NCBI GenBank assembly: GCA_009792885.1
Contig: WMCF01000121.1
Span: forward strand, 310,001-374,000
From: Eremophila alpestris peregrina
Lineage: Eukaryota > Chordata > Aves > Passeriformes > Alaudidae
Length of the DNA stretch: 64,000 bases
Direction: 5' to 3'
Shown: positions 22,901 through 36,910 of the stretch, piece after piece
How positions within the stretch are numbered: the first letter of the stretch is position 1
Layout of the letters: each line of letters starts with the position of its first letter
Notes under the pieces: model-generated
Told to the model about the DNA's origin: nothing
Databases searched by the model: none
The model's input: only the letters and a program-made list of their open reading frames with translations
Position numbers and translations under genes: made by a program

Positions 22901-25900
22901 GTGAGACCTGTGGGTGTGGGCTGCAGGCAGAACCACAGCAAGATAAACAATAACGAATGCCATCCAAATGGCTGGGTTCAGACATGCATTGGCTTTAGGT
23001 GGAAAGCCAGGAACTGCTTAAAAATGTATCTTCAGAAATTTTATGTGTTTGTCCCCAGAAATCATGAACATTTACTATGTAAAGCATTAAACCAACACAA
23101 AGGCTTTTAATAGGCACTCCTTAATGCCTGTAAATGTTTAGATAGGGACTGTCCATTAGGATTCTAAGAACAGAAGTTTTCTTATCTGATTCAAATCAAA
23201 CTCCAGTTAATGAGATGAAGAATTGAAAAAATAATCCTAAGGGCATATTCTCAGATTTTAAACAGAAAGCTGAGTGTGAGATTCATGGAGTACTGTGCAC
23301 TCTGGATATAAATTGCTTCCTGTAACATTCAGTTGGAGGGCTGATCTTTATTTACCTTTCACAGGCCAGACGAAAATAAAGTCTTTCTTGAATTAAATGT
23401 TAACATTGGATAATTTTGCTTAAATGGTTTAAATAACATTTAAACATTTTATAAATTAAATTCTGAACTTTCAAACTGAAAAATAGAAATCTAAGGCCTT
23501 TTTTCAATTTCACTTTTGAATCAAAACAACTGAAATGTCAATGAATTTTTGAAATTCTTTTAAAGCTAAATTCACAAACTTCAGAATTTAAAAGTTTGGG
23601 TGAAAAACTTTCTGCTGGTCAGCTGCAAAAAATCCTACCCACTAGGTTTCTCTTCACTGATCTGTTAATAAAATGATCTGTGGTCATATACCTTTCTCTG
23701 CTCAGATTATTACTCTTTCCTGTTTCTTTCTGTTATATACATTAAAAACAGATAAAAACTAATGGAAAGCAGAAATAGTCAAATAAATATGTTTCCTTTG
23801 AACTTATATAATTTTCCTTTTCCTGTTGATACAGGTACGTACTTAAACCCCTTTTAAACACAGTTGAAACGACTGGGATAAATCAATATGAGATTTGAAG
23901 AGTGTGAAGCCCACAGAAACTTGTATCATCTTTTTATTGCTTCAAACTGGCATAATTTGGATCCCAGAAGAGATAGCAGAGGAGAAGGATTTAGCAAAGA
24001 TCACTCTCTATCTGTCTGTAATGTGTTACAGTGGCCCGCCTGGGAAGGACAATTAAAACCTGTCCAGACTCCTGAGTGGAATGTTTTAGTGAAGTATTCA
24101 AGAATTAAATGTGAATACATTGTAAAGGATCTATTTTATATGCATTCCCAAAATAATAGCTGCAAAGCCCAAGGATACATCCATATGAAATATCGATTTC
24201 CTCAGAACATAATCCCTTCACCCCTAGGTTTAATTCCTGTCTATTCAGCTTGTGCTAATTGACTCTGCCTACAGCTATTCAAGCAATTAATAAGATAGAT
24301 TTCATGCAAACATATGGTCTTGTATGTAGCCTTCAGTCATAACAATAAACAGAAGAAGAAGGATGAAACAAAATTTCTGCAGAGAAGAATGGGAGGCTTT
24401 ATGAAACCTGCAATACATAACTCTCACAGTACCTGAGTGGTAGGTAAATGTCAGGGTTATGAGGTGTGTAATTATGGTCTTCATAACTGAAATCTTTTGT
24501 CTTTTGGTCAAAAATAGAAGAAATATTAAGCAATGGATTTATCATCTTGTTCCTCCTTCAGAGGCTTGGCTTCAATACTGTTCCTTGTTGTAGCTGATAC
24601 CCATCCACTGCAATGAGAAACTCACATTGCATTTTAATATCTGTGATCCCTCAGGCATGAATATATTTGTTCATGACATTTCTACTGCCGTTTCTCCACA
24701 CAGAACAACATTTCACAATTGTGAGAGGTCTCTCAAACTGGCCATACTGACAAACAGTAGCATATCTCAAGTCACTATACAGAATTCATACCTACAGGGG
24801 TAAGCACTGTATTCTGAATACTGCCACTTTAGCTTTGGTCAGGATCTACATTTAATTTATTTCTGTTTCCTATACATCCTGGGAATAAACAAAGCTTTGG
24901 GTCTATGATTATTAAGCTTTTCATGAGGCATATTTATACTCCAGCAGGGTTGCTAATGTTTATGGTCCTTTTTCATTATTTTGTGTATATATTAAAAAAA
25001 TATAAACATACTCTATGCATTTATATTATTTATATTAACTGCAGCAAACTCAGCTTCTTGGAAAACACATACATCATGCCAAAACAGAAAATAACACACA
25101 ATAATATAAGGTCTCTTACAATGTAGGTAGAAATTATGACCTATTTTAGCTTGTTATAGAGGTACTATGAGAAAATTATTGAAGTTTACAGATCTGCTTG
25201 TTAGAGAGGCCAAATGCCTGTAGGTCCTGGTGATTCCTGCTAGAGTGGATATTCAGCACTCCTGCAAACCTGACTCTAAGTGTTTGCCACAGATATCTTT
25301 AAAATAGCCATTGCTTATTTGGCAAGAACATGAATGTGAGAAAAGTATTGGTCGTCAGCACAGTTTATTCCAGAAGCAAACAATCTGCTGGTTATTGTCC
25401 TCCTGTGATTCTGCAGGAGCTGTTAATAAACAAATTCTACTCCTCCCAAGCCTCTGCTGTTATCGCTGATGATGCTGTTACACAAGCATGTTCTGGTGTG
25501 ATAAGGGGATATGTAAATTGAAGATCTTGTTTGAAGCAGGAGGTGTTTAGTGTTTCCCAGTTTCAGTTTTGTTTTTGTATATGCTGCTTGCCTCATGCCT
25601 TTAGGAAAAGATAAAATTAAGATAGACTTATTTAATTTATCTGTACATTGCTAGTAAAGCAAAGTTGTAAAGGAAATCTAACTCTTTTAATCAGAATGTA
25701 TTGAAAGTATGTCAATTGAAGTATATATTGTGTCTGATTTGAAGACCAAGAAATCTATTCTATATTTCTGGGCCATGTCTACAAGCTATACTGCCTTGAA
25801 TTGGGTTATGTTATCCCTTGTTTAATTGGAAAGGAAATTTTAGATTTGCTATCACAATATTGTCAGGGAGAAACCCCCAGTGTCTTATACAAATCCAAAT

Positions 25901-28900
25901 CTGTGACACCAGCTAAGCTAGGCAGAACTCATTACATTTGCAGGTAAAGAGGGTGACATTTGAAGAGGCCTGATTTCAATGCACTGTTGAAGAGGCTCGC
26001 CGCCTTGCATGTTTGGGTTATGATTACAGAGATTTTTTTCCCCATGTTTCCCATACTTACTTATGTGGTTGCCAGAATGGCAACTGAAGTCTGCACTCAA
26101 ACAATCCTCTGGAAAATGTACAGGAACATTGTAGCCCTATAGTATGAGGTCAGATGCATGGATCATGAATCTCAAGAAACATTTCAGTAGCTAGGGAATG
26201 CTGTGTGCATTTTGAACCGCACACAAAGGATGGGTTTTTGGCCTAGTTTCACTTCCGTCTTCTCGTGACTTTGACATTTCTCCTGCAGGACACCAACAAA
26301 GTGTCTGTGCTTTGCCATTTTGGGATTTTAGATCTGATTTATTTTGCAGAAAGCTGGCTAAGGAGTATTCCCTGATTGCAGTCTAGTTTTCCTGGTTGCA
26401 GGATGGAGAGTAACATGTTACCTTATCACCACAGGGCATTGCATGGTTTTCTTGAAGTTCACTGACTTGGTTTTCTCTTCAAGGTGAAGTTCAGATCTAC
26501 TGTTTCCTGCCAATTTTAAGGAAAGTTATCTACTCACACAAATACCTATAAAAGTATATAAATAGCTGAATAGGTGCAACAACTGCATTGGCTCTTAGGT
26601 GAAATGCATTTGTTATAAAATTTTAGAGATGGTGAGAAAAGCTTTCTTGTCACTTGACAGATGTACAAACCCTTTTCACTTCTCTTTCTGCTTACTTCTT
26701 TAAAGGGGGTAATCTTGTGTTTAACCCTCAAAGGAAAACAGACACCACAAAAAGCACAATTCAAACTCTTTGTTGTGGGAGAGACCTCAGGGTACTGGGG
26801 TAGCACTACAGATAATCTGTAGATCTGAGGTATCACAGTTAAGAGTTTGATGATTGCTGTGGGCAAACGTTGGTGTACACAGACATGATTTAAAGATGTG
26901 AATAACTGGGAATAATCCTTCTCGGCAGAGCAGGTCAGATGCTTTTATCAGGCTTGTTGACAGCAGCTTTCTGCCACAAATGGCTTGTTCTGTAACATAT
27001 AACCTGCTGTCATCTTCATATATTCACAAGGACACTCCAAGTTCACATGGAAGGTGAAAGAAGAATTCAAATATTTGTTGGCTGAGGCACTATTTAAGTA
27101 GGCTAACCTATTGAGGTTAAATAGGTTATAGTTTTAATGGCTATTTTTTCGGACTTGCTTGCACATTTGAAGAGACTTTCTAGGTTACCAGTTTTTCAGG
27201 TTTTAGTGGTAGCCACTATTAGACAAACATGGCAGTTTGCCTCAAGCAAGGAGAATCTATCAAAACTCAATGTTCCTGCCCCCCATCACTGCTGAAACTT
27301 TTACAGATGTCTGTGCTGTGCATACAATTATAATGAGTTATAATATTATTTGTTCACTTTGCATTTCTGCCAGCCTTGTTCCCTCAGTCCACATGAAGTA
27401 GCAGCTTTGTTGAGGGACTTTAGACACTGTAGTCTAGCCCACACCACCACTTTCTTGTGTGTCTTCACTGGCATCATACTTCACCGGTATCATACTTCAC
27501 TGTCTTGCTGTACTCCAAAACTTCCCCATTTACTACTGTTTTCCTTCTCTTCCTTGATCTGTTTCTGCTCATCATACTCTTTCCTCTTTATCTCCCCTCT
27601 TAGTCTCCCTACAGTCTCTGGCTGGGGCTTTTTCTTTTGCAGTCCATCTTGCCTGGATAGCTGCCTGTATCTGTCAAATTGTAATCGTCACTGAAACCCT
27701 TAAAATTAATTTTGTTCAAGGAACTGTTATGGTGTATTTGCTTTGCCTGCAGTCTCTGTCCCCAGTTTTTTGTGTTTGCTTCCTCTCCCTTTTCTATTGG
27801 ATCTTATGTGCAGGGGCAACAAGAGGCACAGAGAAGACATTAATCTGGGTTTATGGATCTGTTTTGCATTACTGAAGGCTGAAGCAGCGTCACAGTGCCT
27901 TTTCTACTCTTGGTCCACCAAGGATACAAAGCTGCTAAAACTCCAGCTCTTACTTCATGCTTTCAGTTCTGACAATTCCAGCAAAGAAGCTGTGAAACAT
28001 GGATTTGCAGCACTCCTTTCAAAGTCACCTGTGGCTGTGTGATTAAAAAGAGATCAGGAAGGAATGAACTGGTTTAAGCCTGGCTCTAATGAAGTTGATA
28101 CATGAAGTCCACAAACGACTGCTTCCTCCTCATACTTGCTTGCTGCTCTTACTGCTCCCAGAGCCAGAGCAGTTTGCTGTTCCCTTACTGAGACACTGAG
28201 AGCAAAGGTGGTGGAGATGCTGCTAGGGTCAGAAGACAGGAAACTTGAAGCTGACTTGCTGAAAGACATCTTCCTGCATCTGGGCCTTTCTTTCTCTGCA
28301 CAACCCCTAGCAAATCCTTTGTGCTCTTTGAAGCTGACAGACTGTTTTTTGCTTTAGTGGTTATAAAGCTTGTGCAGCAGTTTCACTCTCAGAGCTGAGT
28401 GTGATGTTCTACGTACACAGGATGTGTTCAGACAGTGTATAATCCTTTTGGGACTGGTTCTCTTGAACTGTTCACTTTCTGTATACCATCAGGAATGCTG
28501 GTTTTAGTGTGTAGCTGAGTTTAGCTTCTTTTGCTGCGTGAGGTTTTGTCCTGTCTTGCAGTCTGCGTTTACATCAGTAACACAAGCATTTTCTATGCTT
28601 GCTCTCTTGCATACATTGTATAGGCACCATAATTGGCTTGAAAGCTTTTTCATCTCTGAGGTGAATCCTTTTCCTGACTCCTTAAGAGAAGAATGTCAGA
28701 AGCAGCTGGTAGAATTTCTGCCAAAAAAAGTCCCATAATAGAGGTGCTTTATTTGTTTAGGAATGAATTATTTTACAGTGTGATTTAGTGCTTAATGCTT
28801 TCTAGTTTTCCCTTGCAGAAGAAAAAGTTATGGGAGGGGAAAAGGTTAGGTGGAGGGAAAGAATTAGCAAAATAGTGTCTCTTTCTGCACAGTTAAAACA

Positions 28901-31900
28901 GCAACAACAACAACAACCTATCCCAGAGGGTAGTGCAGAAAAAAAGTGTGACTTTAGTGAGTATCATGGGATCAGAAATTGTATGACCATATTGTGAATA
29001 GTGAATCTGAGGGAAAAAAACTCTGGAGATTGTTTCACAGCTAGTAAGTAAAACCACACTGTGTTCTCCCACTCTACACTTAATTAGTATGAGAGACTTT
29101 TGCAAGCATTAAAACCTTAAATAAACGATTAAATTATCAAAATTCTGTTTGTTATGAATAGCATCAGTAAATCAGTTGGAGAAAGAAACTGCTCCTCCTG
29201 TTAGCCTGTAATGTAGCTTGATATCCCCTTTAATGTTTCAGGACACCTTTTATGCTTTGTTGAGGCAAGCAGAGGCCTGTATGAAAATGCTGCAACACCT
29301 ACAAGAGGTCATGTCTTATGTGAAATGCTTTAAAACTTCTCGTGATCTTGATTAATTGCAGTGCATCCCTTGTCACCACTGAATACTCCTTCAGTGACCA
29401 ACCCCAGGGCTCCCTTGTTTTTCCTCCTATGCAAGAACTTTCTTTTTCATCACAGTGCCACTTGCAGATTTTAAGGTTAAGCAGCTTCACACTGTGGCTA
29501 TATACAGATTTTTCTGCAGAGTCTTTGTTCTTCCACTGATATAGCAACTAGACTGAAGCTGGAAAGGGACAAGAGAAGAAAAACTTCCCGTAAGCACTTC
29601 CATCTACCCAGTTGCCCCTCTCTGAACCAAAATTCCTAGGGTTCAATGCTTATGTAAGAATGTCGGTTTGGCACTCTAAGCAAATAAATAAGGAGAGAAA
29701 AGCCTGAAATCAAAAATGATTTAATGCTTTTAAGTAGGATAGGCCTGGCTTTGTACTAAATTTTTATCCTCTACAGTACGGAGATCTTTAAACTGTTCCC
29801 TTAAGGGTTTCTTGGTAGAGAGTTTCCATTTGGTCAAAAGGCTCTTTCTAGGCAGTTATCTCCAGAGAAAATTGTATCTGAGCTTCTAGACAGTAAACAA
29901 CAGTTCAGTCCCACAGGGTCCAGAGTGGTCTGGATAAAGTTAAAACAAAGGTAGTGACAAGCAGCACAATCCTTCTAGAGTGTCTGTGTACATGCACATG
30001 TGTAATGTTGACTACGAATACTTTATTTAACCTTGGTGCAACCTCAAGCAAAACACCTTATGGGATAAATAAATTGGGCTACATCAGATTATGTCTTTTT
30101 CAGTCCTTCCAAGATTTTAAATAATTTACTCTTTTCACCTAATTTCTCTTTGTCTTTAAATGCTCCATAATGTTGTCACAGTGACAAGCTGACTTTGTAT
30201 ATCCAGAAATAAATTCTAAATTTATTTATCCTTACTTTGTCTTGCTCTTCATCTCTTCTTCCTCCTGAGCATCCAAGCAATGGGACAGTAATGTATACAC
30301 TGCATTAACATCTACAGGTCAAGCAATTCTTCTGCTTACTGTTTCTCATGTACCTTAATGTACATCGACTGCTGAAGAAATTGTTTCTGCCAACAAGTTT
30401 TCTTTTTACTCTCTGTTGGCACTGCAACTCTCCAGTAGCAGGTTTACTAACTGTGCTATGTTCAATTTTTTTTCTAGAAGAGTTGTCTTTTCTTTTTTTT
30501 TTATTCTTTTTTTTTTTTAATTATTTCTAGATGCACCAACTCAAACTTTTAAAGGAAACCACCATTCTTTCTGTTAACAGGAAGTATATTTTACATATAT
30601 AGTGGCTATAATGCACTTCGCTGGAAGGCTTGCAAACTTTCATTTTGTATCAGCAGGGGCTTAGATGCCCCAGACTGTTAAACCTCAGCTTGATTTGGTG
30701 CAAGGCTTGCATGTGCAACACACCACAACTGAGACACACCTGAATGAGCTTGTCACCTCACAGTCCAACCACAGCACTGCGCACACCCAGCCACACTGCT
30801 CTGGGGACCTGAGCCAGCTTGTCTGGAGCAGCCTGGGTGTCAGCATGGCAGCATGCTGTGCAGTGTGGATCCATTGCCTCGTTTGCATATTTAGCAGTTT
30901 TTGCATATTTTTTTTTACCTCTAGAGTTCAGAAATCACTGATTCTTCGGAGCTGCTACTGCTGGGAAAGAATTTGCATTTTGTGTTTACTAGTATGATAC
31001 ACAGAACAGTATATAAGAAAAAATTTCACAGCTCAATACTGTGGCAGATAAAAATAGAAAAATATTTTATGTCATTTCTATGTGGACCAGAAACTAACAC
31101 TGTTCTGTTAAACCTCTTACAATACGTTATCTGCTTCACTCTACCAACTAAAGCCCAGGAAATTAGAAGAAATGCTAATGACATGGAAACATGACTTTTT
31201 AAATTCTATTTTTTTCTTTGCCTCTGATCTGGAGTGTCTGTAGCTGGAGCTGAGCTCCTGACAGATCTCAGTAGCTGATAACAAGTATTCAGATTTCATT
31301 TCAAAACCGGATGCCAAAGTAAGTTCCCTATGAAAGCTGCACAGCACCCTGTAAAAAAGGATATACAGCTGCTATTCTTCCAAATCCTCTTATCTGAATG
31401 TCAGAATATGCTTTCTAAAAGTCTTCAAAGGTAGAGTTATCTTCTTATTGATTCTAGCAACCAGTTGTTATCACAGCAAATCATCACTTAGAGCTCTCTG
31501 TAAGGGTTCTTCATGCACTACCTCTTCTGTCAGTCCTGCCTAGTTGTTTGTGTGTCTGTTAGGAGAGATTCTTGCTGATCCCACTCCATCTACTTGCTGA
31601 GAATCTTTGAGTCAAATCGAGATCCTTGATCCATCTTCCTTCTTGATGGAAAGAGATTACTGTTCTTGCTCTTTTTTTAGCATTGGATATATCCTGTGGG
31701 ATTACCTTGCTTACATTGCCATGCTGTGGGTGGAATTCCTTCAAATCCACACTTGCAATCAGCTCAAACCATCAGTCCTGTCCTATTTACAGCCTACATT
31801 TCTTACCACAGATTGTCATTGGAATGATTTCTAAAAGCATCTGGCCATGTGCTCTACTCTGTTTTTACAACTTGTTGGTAATGTTGGGATTCTGCTGTAG

Positions 31901-34552
31901 CTGTCTTGCAATCATGATGAAATTGGGAATGACCTAGTGATGGAGCAGAAGAACTGCAGAAGAGCAGGCTTTGCAGGAGTGAGCATACCCTGAATGCATG
32001 GCACAGAGTGACTGTTGCAGTCATATGTGAACTGTTGTTTTGCTAGCGCAAGTATTTACCCTCATGAAGGCACAGCAGGCTCAAACTCAATTTCACGGGG
32101 CTTTTGTGTGTTTCTTCTTATTTCCAACCAGCTTGCATTGTGGCTAGTAAAATACAAAGTTAGGATTAGATTTTCCTACACCTACTATATCTACTGTGTT
32201 TCACGCTTTTCCCAGGGGATTGTCAGTCACTGTGTATACAGCTGCTCTTCAGTTGCTGGTGTCTTCTTACGTTATTTTTTTTCTTCTACCTTTGCACTAT
32301 AGCTGTTACTAATATTATTTTAGCTTTCATGCTGCCTCCTTGACAGTGGATTATAATGGGTGTATCATTGAGGCCTGCTTCTTAAGTTCTCGCAGACTGA
32401 ACTTGAAAATTTGCTTTCTGGTGGTTCTCACTGCTTCAATCCTTCCCTTCATCAGAGTACTTTGTTAATTATGCAGAGAGAGGTCTGTTTGGTAAAAATC
32501 TAGTTTGTTTTTCACACTTGTTTGTGAATCATAACTTGTGGGTCTCTCTATCTCACACAGGAACACTAAGTACAAGCAAGTGTGCTTGCTCTTTCCTGTG
32601 GTGCTGCTCAAGGACATGCTGGATCTTGCTTTCAGCACTCAAACAACATGCACTGGGCCTTGTCTTTTCACTCTGAGTGGTTTGATCAACACATGCATGA
32701 TGTCTAATTTCCTTACAGGAAAAAAATTCAAGGAAATAACTTTAAAGGAAGAATATTTCACAAAAAACTTCATAGTATTCCCAAATAATGTTGCATGTCA
32801 TCCTATTTCAGAATGTGGAACAATTATGTTATTTACAGAAAAATCCAGGCCAAAATCCAACAAAAGATTTAAAGAAAAAAAAAAAAAAGAAGCTGCAATT
32901 GATTGCATAATGTATATCCTTTAGTAGTGACTCAATAGGTTTACTTCTCAGTAATCACGTTTTTAATTTTGTTTTTTGTTCCTAAATGGGACAAGAGAAA
33001 CGATATTTGAAATTTCTTGCAATTTCTTCCTTCCAAGCATTTTCACTTGGAAATGTAGAAATTAAGTTATATTTAAATATTTTATTATTTTAAATGTAGA
33101 AACCTCCTACCATTTTTTAAATTAAAATATATCCTCTCCTGTTTAATTTTTTCAAATATTTTTCCTAATCACAGTAACTGCAGCTTGCTGTAATGAAAAC
33201 AATGCTTTTCAGATGGTGCTAGATTACAGATGTTCTCAGTAATATTAAATTTAAAAAATACTGTTACAAATGATAAATACAGAAATAATATTATACATTA
33301 CTACAGCTAATCTAATCTAACATGTAAGTGAATCTCCCATGAAATATAATCTTCACAGCCTTTAGTTGTCCTACAGTATAAAGAAATTACTTTAGGTCTT
33401 TTTTCTTGTTTATTTTCATTAACAGGATACTTTCTCCAAAATGATGAAGCCTTTAGATGAAAGCAGCATCTTTTCCCCAGAAAAATGAATATTTTTCCTG
33501 GCTCTGTCAGCATGTTTTTTCTTAGTAAATATCTGCCTTGGCATAAATTACCCTTGAGAACATCATCTTGAGTAAGATTTGTCACATTGTACATATTGCT
33601 GAAATCCTTCCCCTTCATTTAGATAAAATTAGCGTGTCATCTTGTGGTGCTGACAGAGGGAATGGCCATGAGATCACGAGTCAGCAAAGTCTGGGTATTA
33701 GTCAGATTTCTGCCCCAGAGTGCTGCAGTGTTTCAGCTTTTGCTAATGCGCATGTCATCATTGCTGTGTTTGAAAAGTGGATTAGCTGTGAAAATTTAAA
33801 AATAAATTCTCACTAAAACGACTTTCAGCTTCTAGTGGATCAAATTCCAGGGAGAAAGAAGGGGGAAAAAAACTAACCCCAGTGTCTTTATCCTTCAAAA
33901 AACCTGCTACAAAAGGAAGTTATGCACCTCCCAAAAATATTTTTATGGCCTCAAACTTTCCAGCAAAATAACTCATCCCTTTGAAGAATGCCTTGGTGAC
34001 CCTCTGTGGCTTTCCTGCTGCAGAACCTTGTACATATTTTCTGCTGAACAGGGCAGAAAAATAGCTCAATTTGGAGGGCAGAAAAGTGTTTGAATAAACC
34101 ATACTTCAAGAACAAGACCCCATTTCTTCTCAGCACAATATCCTACTCAGTCAGTGGAAGCATTCTGGTTTCAACACAGTTATCTTTTTCCTGTGGTAGT
34201 GGAAAGAAAACCTTGAAAGCAGAGATGTACCTAGCAATAATTATTGTCTTCTTTGCAAACAAACAACCCATAAGTGGGATAATGACAATACAGTGATTGC
34301 ACAGCTTTGCTGACCACCCCTGAGACAGCACTGAAGTAACTCAACCCACATTCACTTATTTTGAAGGAATTGCAAAAAAAGCTTAGAAGGGAACTAAAAC
34401 TTAGACTCCAAAGGGGAACTGTAAATAAAGTTTTAAATCTAAACTTCCTCAGCCTTTGGAGAAGCCTGGGTTTGGACTGACCTTCTTTGGTGGCAAACTC
34501 AAAATTCTGTTCTGTCTCATAAAAAAATACATACAACTGGTGGGCCTTTTTA
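19970..34552. other. Gene desert between MACIR and PDZPH1
   Basis: About 14.6 kb without a supportable exon, RNA gene or classified transposon. Open frames reach 124 codons (23888-24262 +), but none has recognisable motifs. Points seen inside: a purine-rich, higher-GC block at about 22380-22800; AT-rich low-complexity DNA around 23400-23560; an (ACA)n patch near 28900; T-rich runs near 30485-30525; an A run near 32876. Several stretches (23888-24262, 25380-25520, 33610-33830) have balanced composition with homeodomain-like TAATT cores and could be conserved non-coding elements. This cannot be confirmed from one sequence. Confidence 0.45.
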
Positions 34553-34634
34553 TGTTTTGTTTTCTTTTTGCTGGTTGGTTGGTTTGAATTTTTTTGGGGT
34601 TTTTGTTTTTTGTTTTTTTTTTTGGTTTTGTTTC
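34553..34634 (+). repeat. (TTTTG)n / T-rich low-complexity tract
   Basis: A run of T with regularly spaced G and GG, similar in character to the tracts at 9042 and 40675. Confidence 0.85.
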
Positions 34635-36581
34635 TTCCATTCTATTATCTAAGATGTGTCTAATTTATGGGGGATTTTTTATCCTGGTTCTTCAAAAATA
34701 TTTCCAATCTACTTTCTTGAGTATTTCTTTAAAGCATTGGAAGTTATTTTAAAGCATTAAGACAATAGCAATCTGCTGACGTTACTGAAATAAAGACTGG
34801 AAAAACTAGTGTTTTACTTCATGTTCTTTCAGACAAGGAGTGTATTTCTTTCTCAGTTTACCTGAAAGGCCAAAAAATACTTCCTTTTCCCAGGATGGAG
34901 GCAGAGTTTTTGTTGTAATCAGATTTTTCTCACTGTTCTCCAACACTTTTTCATATGATGGTAAAGCTGTCAGTAGTCACATAAACTCTGCCAGCTGACT
35001 TTTCACTAGAGAAAATGCGAAATTATTGCACAATACTTATGGCTCATAAAATGTGGCCTTTTAATATGTATCTGTCCCACAGGTGAGGATGGTAACAAAC
35101 ATGTGTTGGTAAAAACACAGCTCAGCAGTTTTTTGCCATTTATTGCTGCCACTGGAGATAGAATGCATAAATAGCAAATTGAGACACTGTGGCGCAAGAC
35201 CAGTGTGTGGACATGTTTTTATTAACAAAACACTGATGCTCTTCAAATTCACAAGTTTACATGTGTTCTGTTTGTGCTATAGGCACTACTGGAAGTTTTC
35301 CAGTTTTTTGTTGTTGGTTTTTTTTTTTCTTTAAACGACCAAACACTTTTATTTATGACTTTAGTGTTATTAAAGTGATAAAATATTAATTACAGGATAA
35401 CTGCTATAAATGAGAAAATTCAGAACTTTGATGTTGAAAGACTACTAAACATGAGAATTGCTTAAAATATCTTTCATAAACTACTGGCAAAATATCAAGA
35501 AAACTATTTTATTTGTTTGCATCCTGAATAATTTCTAACCCCCTTTAAACGAAAAAATTTTTACTTTTTGTTTCAACTCCTAATTAATTGTTGCTCTAGC
35601 TCTCACTTTATGGATTGAAGTCACAAATGTAATCAATAGATGTAAATTGTGTCTGCAGATGAGAGACTTCAAAGTGCTAAGCACCACAGGCATGGTCCTA
35701 ACTTGTAATCATGTGATTATTTTTAAACAGAGAGGAATGAAACCACCTATTTGACTGCCAGGATTGGATTTGGAGTATTTTGCAGATTTCATATCTCAGC
35801 CCTCAGACTACATTTTGTTGTAAAAACTAGAGGAAAAGGACTTTTTCTGGTAAAATGTGGACATTGCAGTGTGCTTTATGCTGTGGCAGTTAGCCAGGAA
35901 GGGAGTGGATGTGACAGTTCTGCTTATGTCTTTACCTTACCTTGTCAAAAAAGGCACACTGTTTATTTTTTTGGCCTTAAAACTTTCCATCATAAAGATC
36001 TCAGATAACTAACACAGACTGCATAGTATTGAAATAGTGCATGTTGAAGGTTACTTGTGTGATAAATATCATACCTGTTAAAAGGATTAGAAATTACTTC
36101 TACATTCCACCACACAGGCCATCAGAACTAACTTTAGCTCTGGTTATAGGTGTCACATTTGCCCTTGAATAAGTGGAAGGGTCTTTTTTGCTATTGAACA
36201 GCTGCAATTTCTCCATCAAACCACCTCACCCAATTCCTCAGCCTTTCCCTGCCTAAGAGATCCAGGTTTTTATTTTTTTACTTTCTTCAACTTACCCATA
36301 ACATCATCATTCCTCTTTGCACTTGGAGCAAGGTATTACATATCCTCTGACATGAAATGTGTTTGGATTAAATGTTCAGGTTAATGAAGCTTGATGTGAA
36401 CAGTCTGGCTACTTGTTTGCTGCTCTCTTTCCTACCTTAAAGAGACATTCTTGGTAAGGGCTATTCACATGCAACAAGAGATGTGTGCATTGCTGCTTCA
36501 GTATAATAAATAACATCTGGTTGTGTCATGGAAAGGATGTAGAACTAACCTCCCACTTCTGTTTTTTTTTTTTTAAAAACA
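34635..36581. other. Intergenic, no gene seen
   Basis: AT-rich non-coding sequence with a short T-rich patch at about 35311-35330. No exon or RNA gene is recognised. Confidence 0.5.
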
Positions 36582-36810
36582 TGGCTTGATGACCATGACT
36601 AACATTCTTCTCCTGGCTCTGAAGATCGTTGGGTCCAAAGAAACGGCACCCTGGGAGAGCAAGGACTTATATATGTTTGACCAGGGGTGGGATTTACAAC
36701 TTGGGCCAATAACGAGGGGTAACAGGATAACAGACAATCGGGGCATCCAACAAGGAGTCAAGGATTAACATAAAAGTAACAAGTAATTGAACAGGCCCCT
36801 GGGAGCGAAC

Positions 36811-36830
36811 CTTCCAGAACAGTCTGGAAG
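36811..36830. repeat. Perfect inverted repeat, 8-bp arms, 4-base spacer
   Basis: Arms CTTCCAGA (36811-36818) and TCTGGAAG (36823-36830) around ACAG. It sits in the U3-like part of the LTR-like element. Confidence 0.9.
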
Positions 36831-36887
36831 TTCAGCTCACCAGGGCTTGTTCCTAGGCAACAACCTTCCGGGGGAGTTGAGCCACAT

Positions 36888-36910
36888 ACTGGCAGCCTAA
36901 AGCTGCCAGT
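36888..36910. repeat. Perfect inverted repeat, 9-bp arms, 5-base loop
   Basis: Arms ACTGGCAGC (36888-36896) and GCTGCCAGT (36902-36910) around CTAAA. It lies 57 bases from the other hairpin in the same element. Confidence 0.9.

Noticed and set aside
27350..28357. Cluster of + strand frames of 73-114 codons
   Set aside because: They overlap in different frames, are Leu/Ser/Phe-rich as expected from pyrimidine-rich DNA, and lack splice or protein evidence.
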